This document shows positions 53,690 to 64,000 of a stretch of 64,000 bases of DNA, piece after piece (position 1 is the stretch's first letter; each line of letters starts with the position of its first letter). The stretch covers positions 6,324,001-6,388,000 of the forward strand of contig CP053160.1 of the NCBI GenBank assembly GCA_014607495.2, read 5' to 3'. The notes under the pieces are model-generated. The model saw nothing but the letters and a program-made list of their open reading frames with translations, did not search any database and was not told the origin of the DNA. Source of the stretch: Carposina sasakii (taxonomy: Eukaryota > Arthropoda > Insecta > Lepidoptera > Carposinidae). Both the position numbers and the translations under genes were made by a program.

Positions 53690-53839
53690 GTAGTACTGGC
53701 TGTTACTGGAAAATTCGGGCATGTGGACTTGCTGGTATTTCGCGTCATAATTTTCATATTTTTTTCAAATATTTTAATAAGTACACAACAAGTAAGCAAG
53801 TCCACATGCACGAATTTACCAGTAACGGCCAGTACTTAC
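53690..53839. mobile_element. 150 bp foldback element (44 bp inverted arms)
   Basis: Left arm 53690-53733 (TAGTACTGGCTGTTACTGG, AAATTCGGGCATGTGGACTT) and right arm 53795-53839 (AAGTCCACATGCACGAATTT, CCAGTAACGGCCAGTACTTA) pair at about 40 of 44 positions around a 61 nt AT-rich spacer. No copy elsewhere in the window and no clear target duplication. Confidence 0.75.
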
Positions 53840-54686
53840 ATAGAGACAGTTTTGGATTGATATTTTAAAAATAATGGTGTCGTTATTTTATGAGATGTAA
53901 AACATAATAATGAGTCTGCTATCCAATTCATAGGTACAATTAAAAACTGTAATGGTTTTATCATTGAAATGTACTAAATGGAAATCTGTTAGTCTCTGCC
54001 TAGCATGACATAGGCGTGAGGTTATGTATGTATGTGTATCTATAAAAAATAGCTACAAATTCATATTTCAGATATGCAACAATTTAACTACGTACCTACT
54101 TACTAGCACTACTTATACAATAAAACAACTAAGAATACGCGATTTATGAGCGTTATTTTTGTATTGACGTGAACCTATTCCTGTATTTCCAATTAAATTA
54201 ATCATGACGTTGAAATTGAAAGTGAACATAATGCATTCTATTTTAAACAGAGATTGATGCCATGTTATCTCTAGTTGGTTATGCCGTGTTTATTTACTTT
54301 TATTCTGCCATTATTCTTAAAGCCCTTTTATGCAAATAACTTAGTTATTTATAGGTACCTTCAAATTTAGCATAAATTCATAAATATCAGGACTAATGAA
54401 ATAACATTTTCCTCGAGGCAATTAAAGGCGACCACTTGTACTTCAGAATTTCACTTTTTTTCTTTTTCTAGTACGAACATTAAATAACCTTTCAATTGTG
54501 ATTAAATAATTATTTACGAATCGTCCTTTAACTCAAGATAAGCTCGACACGAGCTCAGCGACGACTTGGTGTGAGGTATACTGTATAAGGTGTACTATAT
54601 ATACTGAATAAGTACCATTGTTTTGAGTTATACAATAGTGTTATTACTCGCAGGAAATTAATTTTTGATTTGATTATACTCAATCA
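53840..54686. other. spacer
   Basis: GCATGACATAGGCGTGAGG followed by TTATGTATGTATG near 54003-54033 looks like a decayed LINE tail. No gene. Confidence 0.4.
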
Positions 54687-54738
54687 CGGTCCGAAGTCAC
54701 CATATCAATATTTGCCTGGCTGTCACAAACATCCTGTA
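54687..54738 (-). mobile_element. MITE family I, single terminus
   Basis: GTCCGAAGTCACCATATCAA, TATTTGCCTGGCTGTCACAA, ACATCCTGTA: complement of the left 50 bases of 34781-35534. The rest of the element is absent. Confidence 0.7.
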
Positions 54739-55904
54739 TTAAAGTAAAACTAGTCAATATGACTAGTTCCTTTAATGATGGCGCTAGTTGCTATATGTGC
54801 ATACAAAAACTTAGTTAGTTCCGAAATCGTATACGGAATTTGTTCTACAAAAAGGACTATACGTGTAACTTGATAGGATGCTCTCGAACAAAAGTCATCC
54901 CTCAAGTTACTTCAAAGACAATGTTTGACACACTTTCTTGTGCTCTGTTAATTGCCGGCCTAGTTAAAACTTTTATAATACTCGTAAAGAAGCTAAACTA
55001 AATCTAAAAGCTCCGGTAAAACCTTGTGGTAAAATGAATAGAACTTCCTAGAGTTGGCATTTTATACGGAAGTCGACAGGTGGATTTATTCATTCTATTG
55101 ATAATTTTGAAGCGATATCTAACGAAAACTGTCTATCAGAGTAGTTAGGTATTTTAAATTACCTTAAAGATAGATAAAATTAAAGTTTAAGCGGAATAAA
55201 CTATACTTATATATTTCTCAAGCACGCATAGTATGAGGTATATAGGTAAAGGTACATCCTACGAGTATCACACCTAAATGTAATATCTACACTGTAGATA
55301 TAACATTTAATATATAAGCTAAAACTATCTAGATAAAATAAGGTTTGTATACCTAGCCTGTAAAAGGATAAGTGTGCCTTTGTACATAATATATTATGAG
55401 TAACATCTGTGTACAATTTTTTTTTTTATATTTTAGAATAAGCAGACTGTTTTCAATAAGAAATACAAGAAAAAGTTCTCTCTCTAGTCGTTCAAAGATG
55501 AACTAGAATGAAGCTACCTTAGTTAAATTTCATAGTGTTGATAGTCTGGTAACTTGCTAACCTATTTACCTAGTAACTATTATGAAACTAGTTGGAGCAT
55601 AGATGGCGCTACGTTATCAAAGCCAATTTTCCAGTTTGCTGAGTCAATTTACTTCGTCAATCGAAATTCTAACTTGTAACTCGGGTAATTGGTAGATACT
55701 ATAACAAAGTGTTGACGCCTCGAAGCTAATATCTGGTACTTGCAGATTCAACGCATTTTAATATTAAGGTACACTTTAAATTATTTTGTAGAGAAAGTTC
55801 CAGGTAGTATGCCGAACAAATCTCTGCTAATGATAAGTGCACTATTTTATGTATAAAATATAATGCGTGAATATATTTTTTTGAGAATTTTTATTCTGGT
55901 ATTG
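54739..55904. other. spacer
   Basis: Nothing recognised. Confidence 0.45.
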
Positions 55905-55930
55905 CACCCGTGCGAAGCCGGGTCGGTTAG
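55905..55930 (+). mobile_element. Helitron-like 3' end, decayed
   Basis: GCACCCGTGCGAAGCCGGGT, CGGTTAGT: the 3' GC block of the 18583-18829 family with CTAGT changed to TTAGT. Confidence 0.55.
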
Positions 55931-57599
55931 TCATACTCTACCTATTTAATAAAACTGCATGAAAATACTTTGCGTAGTTAATGTCTAATGCAGACAGCGG
56001 GAAGCGACTTTTTTATAATATGTAGTTAGTGATACCAAAAACGGTCTAAAAAAATACAAATAAAAAAATAAAAGATTTATTGTGAAATGGCAATAAAAAT
56101 ACCTACTTTTCTAAGTAATGATTATGTTTTTAGACAATGTCCATTAGCGGTTAGATTTATAATTGTTTTCCTTTTTAAGTAGTCCACGTGTAAAATGTGG
56201 GTTTTCTCATGAAATTTAAATATTTCATTACATAATATTTTGTACTCTTAATGAACCAAAATTTAAGCGAAGAATAATTGTATGAGTAGGTAAACCTTTC
56301 CTTTAAAATAATATTATCGCTGAATAAGCAGGTACACGTGGCAATCCCCCTTGACATTAGCTGGCACGTGTGGTATAACAATAGTACTCGAAGTATGTAC
56401 TAATAATGTTGAAGAAAAACACCTTTCTTTCACAAAAACAGCTATATTATAAAAAAATTGTAGTATTTATAGTTCTTGTAGAAGGAGTTCATATATCTAA
56501 CAAGACAGGGTCTAACAAAGCATTCGCGATAAAACTGAGAGATCTAGAACGCTGTAATTTGACATGAATAGTAGATTACATAATAAAGCGGTAGAAGAAA
56601 GTGTATTTTTTTGAGGCTAGCTGCTCTATACCCAGATTAAATACCTATTTATATTTGTACCAAAATGTTAGCTTGGGAAAAATACTTCATAAATTACGCC
56701 AGATTAATTATAATTCGTGGAAGCTTTTCCCGAAGTCCATCAGATTGGAGTCGCAGATTTTTTAATAGTATAGCTACCTAAATACCTACCATGAGAGATT
56801 TATAAAAGTAAGTACCTATATAGCTACCTAAATTTTCGTTTAATTGCAAAAATCACTTTATTCGCTTGGTTTGTTGGAAGAGATCTCTTATAAACTTGCC
56901 ATTGTACATTGTCATGCATTTCTTCTTTTATCTTGTAGTTAAATTTTTTTGTTTGTGTGTGTGTTCTTTATTTTGACGAATAAGAATAGATAAACAAGCG
57001 AAAACATAACATAAATTCAAAATTCACTTGATAGAGTAACGTAAGTGGAAATATAAATTTTCAATTTTCTGTAATACTGAGAGCATTTTCGCGTCGGATG
57101 TACAGGATCCGGCCGTTCAATAGGGAAATTGATGGCTATTCAACAGAATAGTCCATCCATCGTTACTTCATCGTCGTTTTCCGTCTAGCCAGAATAGAAT
57201 CAATCGCACCCACTATTGTTAGACAACACGTAAGCTTATGATTTTTTAGCGGAAATAAATGTTTCGTACCTAAGGTTTTGTAATGTTACGCTTATGTTAT
57301 GAAATTCTAGTAACTGGTATTAATAATGATTGTCAATAAAAATTGCAACTTATTTTGACAAAAATGTTTACAGCTGCTTTACAGTCAGGCAAAAGACAAA
57401 TCGGCGTCACGTCGACCGCAGATTAAAACTAAACTAAAGTAACACCCATTTCCTGACGCAAAATTTACAGTTTCAAAGGTCAGTTTCCTTAATAATCTTG
57501 TACTATATCTACACTTGTCTATAAATAGGAACTAAAAAGCACGTAAACTTCCCAAAATTTAATATGTCAACTGTCACGCAAAATGTTAAAGTTATTTGT
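55931..57599. other. spacer
   Basis: AT-rich; TAGCTACCTAAA is repeated near 56773 and 56821. No gene. Confidence 0.45.
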
Positions 57600-57900
57600 A
57601 CTATATGACGACTGACCACTCTATGCCTGAGACATTATACAACGACTTCGCCCGTCATATAGGTTTAGACCTCATCGAGCGACATAGCAAAACAAAACAC
57701 GGCATAAACTACTCACACAAAAAAGTGCAAAACATTACCCCAATCATCAAAATATAACCCTACCAAGTATGACGTAAGAACGTTCACTAAACCCCCCTAA
57801 ATGGCCGACTATACCCCTACGACAGTCGCGCCGCCATAGTTTCCACTACACAACACTTTACTACCGTTCCCGGGATACCGGTTTATGTGTCTATGCGATA
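57600..57900. other. C-over-G skewed, GC-richer block of unknown nature
   Basis: The plus strand is rich in C and poor in G (AAAACATTACCCCAATCATC, ACTAAACCCCCCTAAATGGC, CTATACCCCTACGACAGTCG, CGCCGCCATAGTTTCC). No open frame, no match elsewhere in the window. Could be a promoter or 5' region, a conserved non-coding element, or an unknown repeat. Confidence 0.35.
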
Positions 57901-57931
57901 CTGTTTATAGCTCTATGGTTTCCCCGTTTCA

Positions 57932-57969
57932 TACTAAATGGTAATATCTGTACTAAATGGTGATATCTC
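57932..57969 (+). repeat. 19 bp tandem repeat, two copies
   Basis: TACTAAATGGTAATATCTG followed directly by TACTAAATGGTGATATCTC. Confidence 0.9.
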
Positions 57970-58494
57970 AATGATATTACGTCATTTCATTGGTCTGAAT
58001 CTTTATGAGCGAGAGCCTGAAATGTTTATTGTAAATATTTTTTTCGTTCATTTCCTTGCCCTTCTATTATAGGTATAGGATATATTATACACTATACATA
58101 GGTATATTAGGTGTGGTAAATTGAAAACTATTTTAATGTGAAAATGTAATGGAATACGCAGATAATATTTTTGAATTGATCACTATCGCATATTTCCCTT
58201 ATTAGGATAGCAAATCACTCCAGATGAGTTTTTGGTTTCAATAGACCCTGTATTACGCGGTCTGCCTATATCAAAGATTACCTGTGGCCTATATAGATAA
58301 AAATCACCTTTTTTTAAAATATGTAATCCTTGTCTATTTTATCTATCTATTGTATTTTATCTATCTATATTCATATACTTACATTATAATAAATGTAAAG
58401 ATATGTTTTGATTTTATAGTTTACCCAATTAACCAGCAGGTTAATTGTATAAATAGCTTGTGCATTTGTGTAGTTACCATATTGAAAATTAGAT
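57970..58494. other. spacer
   Basis: A short (ATCT)n run at 58332-58370; otherwise AT-rich with nothing recognised. Confidence 0.45.
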
Positions 58495-58680
58495 TTATAT
58501 TTTATAGTGTAATCTGGAACACCAATCTACGGGTCCAGCTGAAAACCAGCACTGCAGGCCATCTGTTTTGGTCTGCAGCTGTATGCTGAGCTGGGTCCAT
58601 TTCAGCATAATTATGTTTTTCTGTTTGGCTGTATTGTACATTTTTGAATGCTGAATAAATAATTTCTTTCTTTCTTTCTT
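58495..58680 (+). mobile_element. retroelement 3' end with (TTTC)n tail
   Basis: TGTAATCTGGAACACCAATC, CAGCTGAAAACCAGCACTGC, TGCTGAGCTGGGTCCATTTC, ATTTTTGAATGCTGAATAAA and (TTTC)4. The 'GAAAACCAGC..GAATGCTGAATAAATAA' wording is a common moth retroelement ending; the class (LINE or SINE) is not certain. Confidence 0.55.
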
Positions 58681-60254
58681 TATCAGCTGAATATGGCATT
58701 TGGGGATATTAGATTTTATATTTCGGTAGCTAAATATAAAATTCAAATCAAAGTAAAGTGATTTAAAACAAGTTAGATCCGGCTACAATGTTCAATGTTC
58801 GTAAATGTAAACAATAAGCAAATCTACCAGAAGATACAGCAACTTAGTTATTTAAGTCTTAATCGAAGTAAGTTTGAGTAAAACCAAGCCAACTAAATAC
58901 ACAGACGGATACTAGGAACTAATTTCCCCGTAGGTTTCTTCAATACCATTCGAGTGAGATGAATAAAGTATTTTATTTCTGTTTGTTTATGTGTGAAGAC
59001 TGGGAATCGTCGGCACTGAAAAGTGTATTTTCTGAAAATATCTTGGAGGTAGTACGTAGAGATTGCGAGCAAAGTTTTTTTATTGGCTTCTTCTGTTTTT
59101 ATCGAGTAGGTTATTTTTGAATACACTCTACTGAAAAGAGTGTAATTAAAAAGAATAGAGAGTAAATCCTTTGATGAAATAAAGACAGTTTAATCTAAGT
59201 ATGTAGCAACCTATCCTCTAAATAAAAATGTCGACAATTTAATAAAGTAATCAGAATCACGCAGCATACTTATAAAATAAAATGACAAGGCCAATTGAGA
59301 ATATCCACTTTGAAGTCGATTAAAAATTCGACTTTGACCTTAGTCTGGAGTGAGCCTTATTGTGAGATAATTGTTACAAGATTATGACTATCATACCGTC
59401 AAATTAAGAGGAGCCCCTCTTATAATGAAACACTTATTAATCCCTACTCTAGACAAATTGAGAAGGAATTTTATTAAGCGTGTAAAATGAATTTCGGACG
59501 AAGACGGTTTGATGAATAACAAGCTTGTAAAGTTTAGTTTGAAAACAAAATAATAATTTGATTTTGATTAAAGTTTTATTCCACTAATAATTCGAATATG
59601 CTAATGGTGGGATGTTTGCTACTTTTACACTCTAGCCCGAGAGCGAGTGATTGTGAAAGCGAGAGATAATCCTACTAATATTATAGAATGCGATTTTAGA
59701 GGATATATTGTGTTTGTCTGGCACGCAAAAAATTACCGAATACATTTTTAATGAAACTAGATATTATTATAGCTTACATCGGAGTAACACATAGGTTATG
59801 AATTTCATGTTGACAAAGTAAGTAGGTACTATCTATATAGTCAAGTACAACAGATAGGTTATTGTTCAAAGTCCATAGTAACATAGGATATTGTCAAAAT
59901 ACAAGGCTAAGTTTAGGTTTTAGAGGTAACTTCCATGTGGGAAACAACACCTGTTAGAATTTAAAGTACTAAATACTAATACCTGTCACAATACATTGTA
60001 ACATGATTACGTTAAAATAAAGGCATATAATAATTTTGTCTTGAATGAGTGACTAGCGGATCAACCCCCAACCTAAACTACTATCTTAGAGACAAACTTG
60101 GAGGGAATGTTCTCTGTATGACGTAGGCAACCATTATCAAAATTTTGAAATTCCCACAAATCGCAAATTCGTAAGTTTACGCGGAAGATGTCGTTAGCGT
60201 CTTCTATACTTTATTTTCTTTCGTTATTTTACATTGGTGGAAGCAGTGATAATT
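58681..60254. other. spacer
   Basis: AATCCTACTAATATTATAGA at 59668 resembles a Helitron 5' end (TCCTACTAATATTATA) but nothing of the element follows. No gene. Confidence 0.4.
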
Positions 60255-60345
60255 CAATGGCTTAATCGTTAAACGTGCACTTTTCAGTTGGGGGGCATAG
60301 AGTCGATCCCAGTCACGGGCATGTACCACTGAATTTTTTACATGT
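60255..60345 (+). repeat. tRNA-derived SINE fragment
   Basis: CAATGGCTTAATCGTTAAACG (A-box-like), GAGTCGATCCC (B-box-like), CAGTCACGGGCATGTACCAC: the wording of a moth tRNA-SINE head. The poly(A) end is not seen. Confidence 0.6.
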
Positions 60346-60469
60346 ACTTACCTACGGTATTTAATATAATAAAATACACACGTAGGTATCTAGGGAGATC
60401 AACATCAAGCCGGTAGACGGAAAATTAATTATAGCCCAAGATCTTTCTCCCAGCTAGCAACTGTCTGAG

Positions 60470-60560
60470 CTAAATGAAGCAGTAAGAACTCCTTTATGAT
60501 TCTGCAGTTTTAACTACCCCGTTGCGGGTACGATTGTAGCTATGTGTATATAATGTTTTA
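60470..60560 (+). repeat. SINE-like tail fragment
   Basis: GAGCTAAATGAAGCAG, CTCCTTTATGATTCTGCAGT, ACTACCCCGTTGCGGGTACG, then an ATGTGTATATAATG end. Confidence 0.55.
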
Positions 60561-60986
60561 GAGCATCACCGATTGATTCAAGTTTTGAAGCGATTTATAT
60601 CATGCCGGCCTTTGTTCACTATTTAAAATATTCAACACCTGAAAATTATCCAAAATAAGCGTCGATGAATATTTTCATTCAAACTCGTTTGTGATTTTCG
60701 ACGAAAAAATTGCGGCAACCCTGCTCGAAATACACGTAAATACGTACGGTAGGAAAGCCATGATTTTTTTAACAACCCCTCGTGAAAAATTAGGTCGTGT
60801 TCGTTAAATAATATTTGCAACATGTCTGCTTTCGATCGTCAATATTAAAATATGAATTTATTTTGACTTGATTGGATGAACACTGTTTACATATTCCAAC
60901 GTGTATGCAAAAATAAGCCCGTATTTAATTTACAGAAAAATATATGAGTAGACGGAGTATGAGTCAATGTAAATTATCTTTCTGTA
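60561..60986. other. spacer
   Basis: Nothing recognised. Confidence 0.45.
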
Positions 60987-61190
60987 TACAGGATGATTTT
61001 TGGTCGTCAACGTTCCCGAAAACTAAGGAATCTCCTCATCATCACGATCATTTTTCTCCATGGAAACATACCTGGGAAGTGTCTGGTTCCTAAGATATTA
61101 GGGTCCAAAGTTAAGTAAATAGACTGCGTTTTTCTGCATAAATGCACATAGACGCGTGTAGCGAGATTTTTTCATGAGAAATAATTCCCG
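60987..61190 (+). mobile_element. MITE family IV, left half
   Basis: TACAGGATGATTTTTGGTCG, TCAACGTTCCCGAAAACTAA, GACTGCGTTTTTCTGCATAA, CATAGACGCGTGTAGCGAG; breaks off near a doubled TTCATGAGAAATAAT. Confidence 0.8.
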
Positions 61191-61289
61191 TTATTCATGA
61201 GAAATAATAAGGTGCGAGCCTAACGTCGCTTTTCTAAATTATTATAATAGAAAAAATGTTAGATGAGGAATACATAATAGTTATAATAC

Positions 61290-61330
61290 CATGGACTCTT
61301 TACTCTCTTTACTCCTTATTGTACACAAAC
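61290..61330 (-). repeat. retroelement 3' tail piece
   Basis: On the minus strand GTTTGTGTACAATAAGGAGT then AAAGAGAGTAAAGAG, the 'TGTACAATAAAGAGTAAA' type of LINE tail also at 37239-37300. It lies directly beside the MITE at 61335. Confidence 0.5.
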
Positions 61331-61334
61331 ATTA

Positions 61335-61705
61335 TACAGGTTGTTTTTTCGTTGCCACCCTTAACGAAGGGTACGTACTCTATACATCAAATAAAGTAAG
61401 TTTATGCCAAAAAATGGTGGGAAACGATATAATTTTTTTTAAATTACTAGATCTGGCGAAATTTATAGTGTCCTGTGTTTATGCTAGTTTTTTCATAGAC
61501 AGATATTAATTATTTCTCGTAAAAAAATCTTGCAACACGCGTCAATTTGCGTTTATGCAGAATAACGCAGTCTATTTACTCAACTTTGAACCCTAATATT
61601 TTGGAAACCAGACACATCGCAGGTGCTTCCATTGAGAAAAATGATCGTGATGATAGGGAGATTCCGTAGTTTTCGGGAACGTTGACGACCAAAAACCACC
61701 CTGTA
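61335..61705 (-). mobile_element. MITE family IV, full copy
   Basis: TACAGGTTGTTTTTTCGTTG, CCACCCTTAACGAAGGGTAC on the left; GGAACGTTGACGACCAAAAA, CCACCCTGTA on the right. 371 bp, non-coding. Head-to-head with the half copy at 60987. Confidence 0.85.
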
Positions 61706-62512
61706 TAGTAAACTTTAGTGACATCTATCTCTAAAATTCACAATTAGATTCTAAAGTATGTATAATAAAAAGTGGTAGCAAGGTGCACAATACTCAGTTT
61801 TTTCCACGTTATGAACAGAAATGAAATATTTTGCTTACATTTACTGAACGTTGGAGGGTCCACCGGGGGATTACTCCTTCTGTTTTCTCTCCAGTTTTGA
61901 TACAAAGTAACTTCCATCTCTTTATAAAATACTTAAATACCTAAGCTTTTATTATATTTTCATTTTAATATATATATGAAACTTTTGAAAACGTATATAT
62001 GCATAGAATTTTATATTATTATGAATGTAATGCAAAATATTTGTAATGTACATATTTACTTTGTACATATATAAAGAAACATGGTATTGTTTCTTAGGTA
62101 CTTTCGTCGCCGTCGGTGGGCTCAGTTATAATGATAGTTCTTTGTAAATATCATAGATACGGTTGGTAATGTAGCTATTTGTCGTTGACGGTTGTCATTG
62201 GTTGGACTAACTGTTTATATTGAAATGTTTTAATTTGGTTATTGTATTATGAAAAAGAATTGTTTTATTTTAAGATACTTTAAATGTCGTTTCTCTATTT
62301 ACAGGTGGGATGTTCTTGTATTTTACATTAATGTTATAGCATGGTCGTAACTTTCGGTACATATTATTGTAATATCTTTAGTTATGTACCTTCTTATTTT
62401 AATAAATCTCTCTTTACAGAGCAACAAAATTTAAGTTTATTTTAATTTATACAAGTCCAATTATATTAAGAAATTGTCTTATACATATAATAGAATTTAC
62501 CGTGTAATATTT
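61706..62512. other. spacer
   Basis: AT-rich; nothing recognised. Confidence 0.45.
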
Positions 62513-62641
62513 GTAATAACAAAGGGATTTAAACATTTTTCAAGCTAAACATGCCCCAAAATTTGGCAGATATGCCATACATTTTGCTGTCAAATGTCAT
62601 ATTTAAATCGAGTCTAACTTTAGGCGCTCTTTTGTAATAAC
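62513..62641. mobile_element. small MITE family VI, copy 2
   Basis: GTAATAACAAAGG on the left, CTTTTGTAATAAC on the right; body CTAAACATGCCCCAAAATTT, GATATGCCATACATTTTGCT, CTGTCAAATGTCAT. 129 bp, same length as 36388-36515. Confidence 0.7.
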
Positions 62642-63027
62642 ACCGTTAATGGTTTGTTGTGTACTATAATTGAGAGTATCGTAGTGCCGGCATAAGGTAA
62701 CAAATTTAAGTTATTAGAAAATTTAAATGAAATTGTATTAGGCGTTACAATTCGGAAGTTCAAACATTCACTATGTGTGCGCCCACCACCGGGCCCTATA
62801 CGCTCCACTGACCCTCGGATCTGATAACTCATAACTGCGAAAACAGGCACTTGCACTAACTACAATCGCCACGAGAAACCAGACCCAGAGGGTCAGTTAA
62901 GTTAACATAAAGTTAAGACGGATTAATGATTGGTAACTAAGTAGGATTGTATATAAGTTTGAATCATTGCTAGATTTCAGATTTAAGTACATGGGAAATA
63001 ATTACCAAATATTATGAACTGACACCG
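62642..63027. other. spacer
   Basis: Slightly GC-richer at 62780-62890, no frame or repeat recognised. Confidence 0.4.
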
Positions 63028-63252
63028 CGACTTCGTCCGCGTGGACTGCAGAAAACAAAATGACGAAATTATCCGGGATAAAAATATATTTTCCCGGGAT
63101 AAAAAGTAGCCTTTGTGTTAATCCACCCTGGATTAGGTCAGCTAACTCCATATCAAGTTATTAAAATCGCTCCAGCCGTTTTTACGTGAAAAAAGTAACA
63201 AACATCCATCCATCCATAGTTACAAACTTTCGCGTTTATAATATTAGTAAGA
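63028..63252 (-). mobile_element. Helitron-like element, 3' tip missing
   Basis: On the minus strand: TCTTACTAATATTATAAACG (5' TC at about 63252), (GGAT)3, TTTTTCACGTAAAAACGGC, GGCTACTTTTTATCCCGGG, CTGCAGTCCACGCGGACGAA and GTCGCGGTGTCAG. The CTAG end has been lost. Counterpart of 24551-24778. Confidence 0.75.
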
Positions 63253-63315
63253 TATCCAAAATGAATGCCTAAACCTATGCAAGGCTAAATCCACGGCTTC
63301 AAACTTGATCAACAT

Positions 63316-63362
63316 CATGATTATCATTTCAGCCATAGAAGTTCAGAACATAGGCCTCCCCT
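63316..63362 (-). repeat. (GAT)n-family tail fragment
   Basis: ATCATGATTATCATTTCAGCC, ATAGAAGTTCAGAACATAGG and CCTCCCC: complement of the tail seen at 4240-4300. Confidence 0.6.
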
Positions 63363-64000
63363 TTCTAATCCTTAAATGGGCCCACTTTTTTAAACTCACC
63401 AGAAAATACCTGTAGCACTTCCGGAACAGTTTAAAAATCAACAAAACCCAATAGCATTACACTTGCTTTTTCCGCAGTTGGCTGAAAGCACAATAGCCGC
63501 AATCCAATCCGTGGCAAAGTTTTAATTAAATAGAACGTTGTTACTTGCACCCGCCATTTTGTAAAACACTCCGAAGATAGCATTGTCTAACTTCGGAATA
63601 CATCCGTAGTGTTAACGGTCGTGAACTTTCATTTAGTTTGGTAAATGACTTGCCTTTGTATAGATTTTTTTCGTAAAATTATCATAACTTTCATATTTTT
63701 TTTTCTTAAAAATATTGTTTAGAAAACATGGAGTGAAAACATATGGAATGAAAAATTTTGACAGTTTTATGGTTTTATGACATTTAAAAGAGCAATGGAA
63801 ATCACCCAAACATACAGTCTATAATAACAATAATAAATACTAAATAACCAATAACCTACGAACTAAAATTATTTGCAATAATAACTAAACCTACATTAAA
63901 AAAAAACTAGAGCTACAAAATAAAATAAAATTTACAAATAGAAGACTCCTTTCATATTATAATTACATGAAGAAGTAGTGATGAAAATTTTTAAGGTGGT
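63363..64000. other. spacer to window end
   Basis: AT-rich, no gene or repeat recognised. Confidence 0.45.

Overview
This window looks like nuclear DNA from a moth or butterfly (Lepidoptera). It is AT-rich and broken up by small DNA elements. It also carries repeats typical of that order: Helitron-like ends closing in CTAG|T with a conserved 'CACGCGGACGAAGTCGCG' block, tRNA-derived SINE heads, (GAT)n-tailed repeats around 'TCCAGCAGTGGACTGCAA', and LINE tails ending in (ATGT)n. The species was not determined.

I see no intact protein-coding gene, rRNA, functional tRNA or CRISPR array. Nearly all of the short ORFs lie in repeats or AT-rich spacer. The best protein-coding relics are a decayed three-exon Myb/SANT-like gene at 5548-6301 (frames broken, two introns still with GT..AG ends), an unidentified minus-strand coding relic at 4520-4923, a dead Jockey/CR1-type LINE reverse transcriptase at 52165-53345, two different LINE C-terminal ends at 10500-11515 and 13880-14545, and a possible protease-like fragment at 38815-39075.

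Layout. 0-6.3 kb: MITE, SINE pieces, a probable PIF/Harbinger deletion derivative with a MADF-like start, and the two gene relics. 6.3-9.5 kb: spacer, then a GC-rich LINE 3' end. 9.5-16.8 kb: dense LINE and SINE wreckage, a 1.2 kb region with a repeated GGYAAGTGTG motif, and a cluster of tRNA-SINE heads. 16.8-31.4 kb: mostly spacer with Helitrons, a hAT MITE with an 8 bp target duplication, a nested MITE pair and several MITEs starting TACAGGGTG. 31.4-39 kb: SINEs, a LINE tail with target duplication, a MITE carrying a 39 nt hairpin insertion, and a small MITE family. 39-47 kb: spacer, then a 1.15 kb GC-rich LINE insertion flanked by a 24 bp duplication. 47-64 kb: LINE tails, the Jockey/CR1 relic, two foldback hairpins, an inverted pair of one MITE, and a Helitron.

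The parts do not form a pathway. What links them is mobility. At least four MITE families share one terminal sequence, and several short elements end in the tails of the LINEs beside them, which fits cross-mobilisation. I found no evidence of a new defence or regulatory system. The most open signals are the motif cluster at 12.5-13.7 kb, the foldbacks at 47.2 and 53.7 kb, and the unidentified relic at 4.5 kb.
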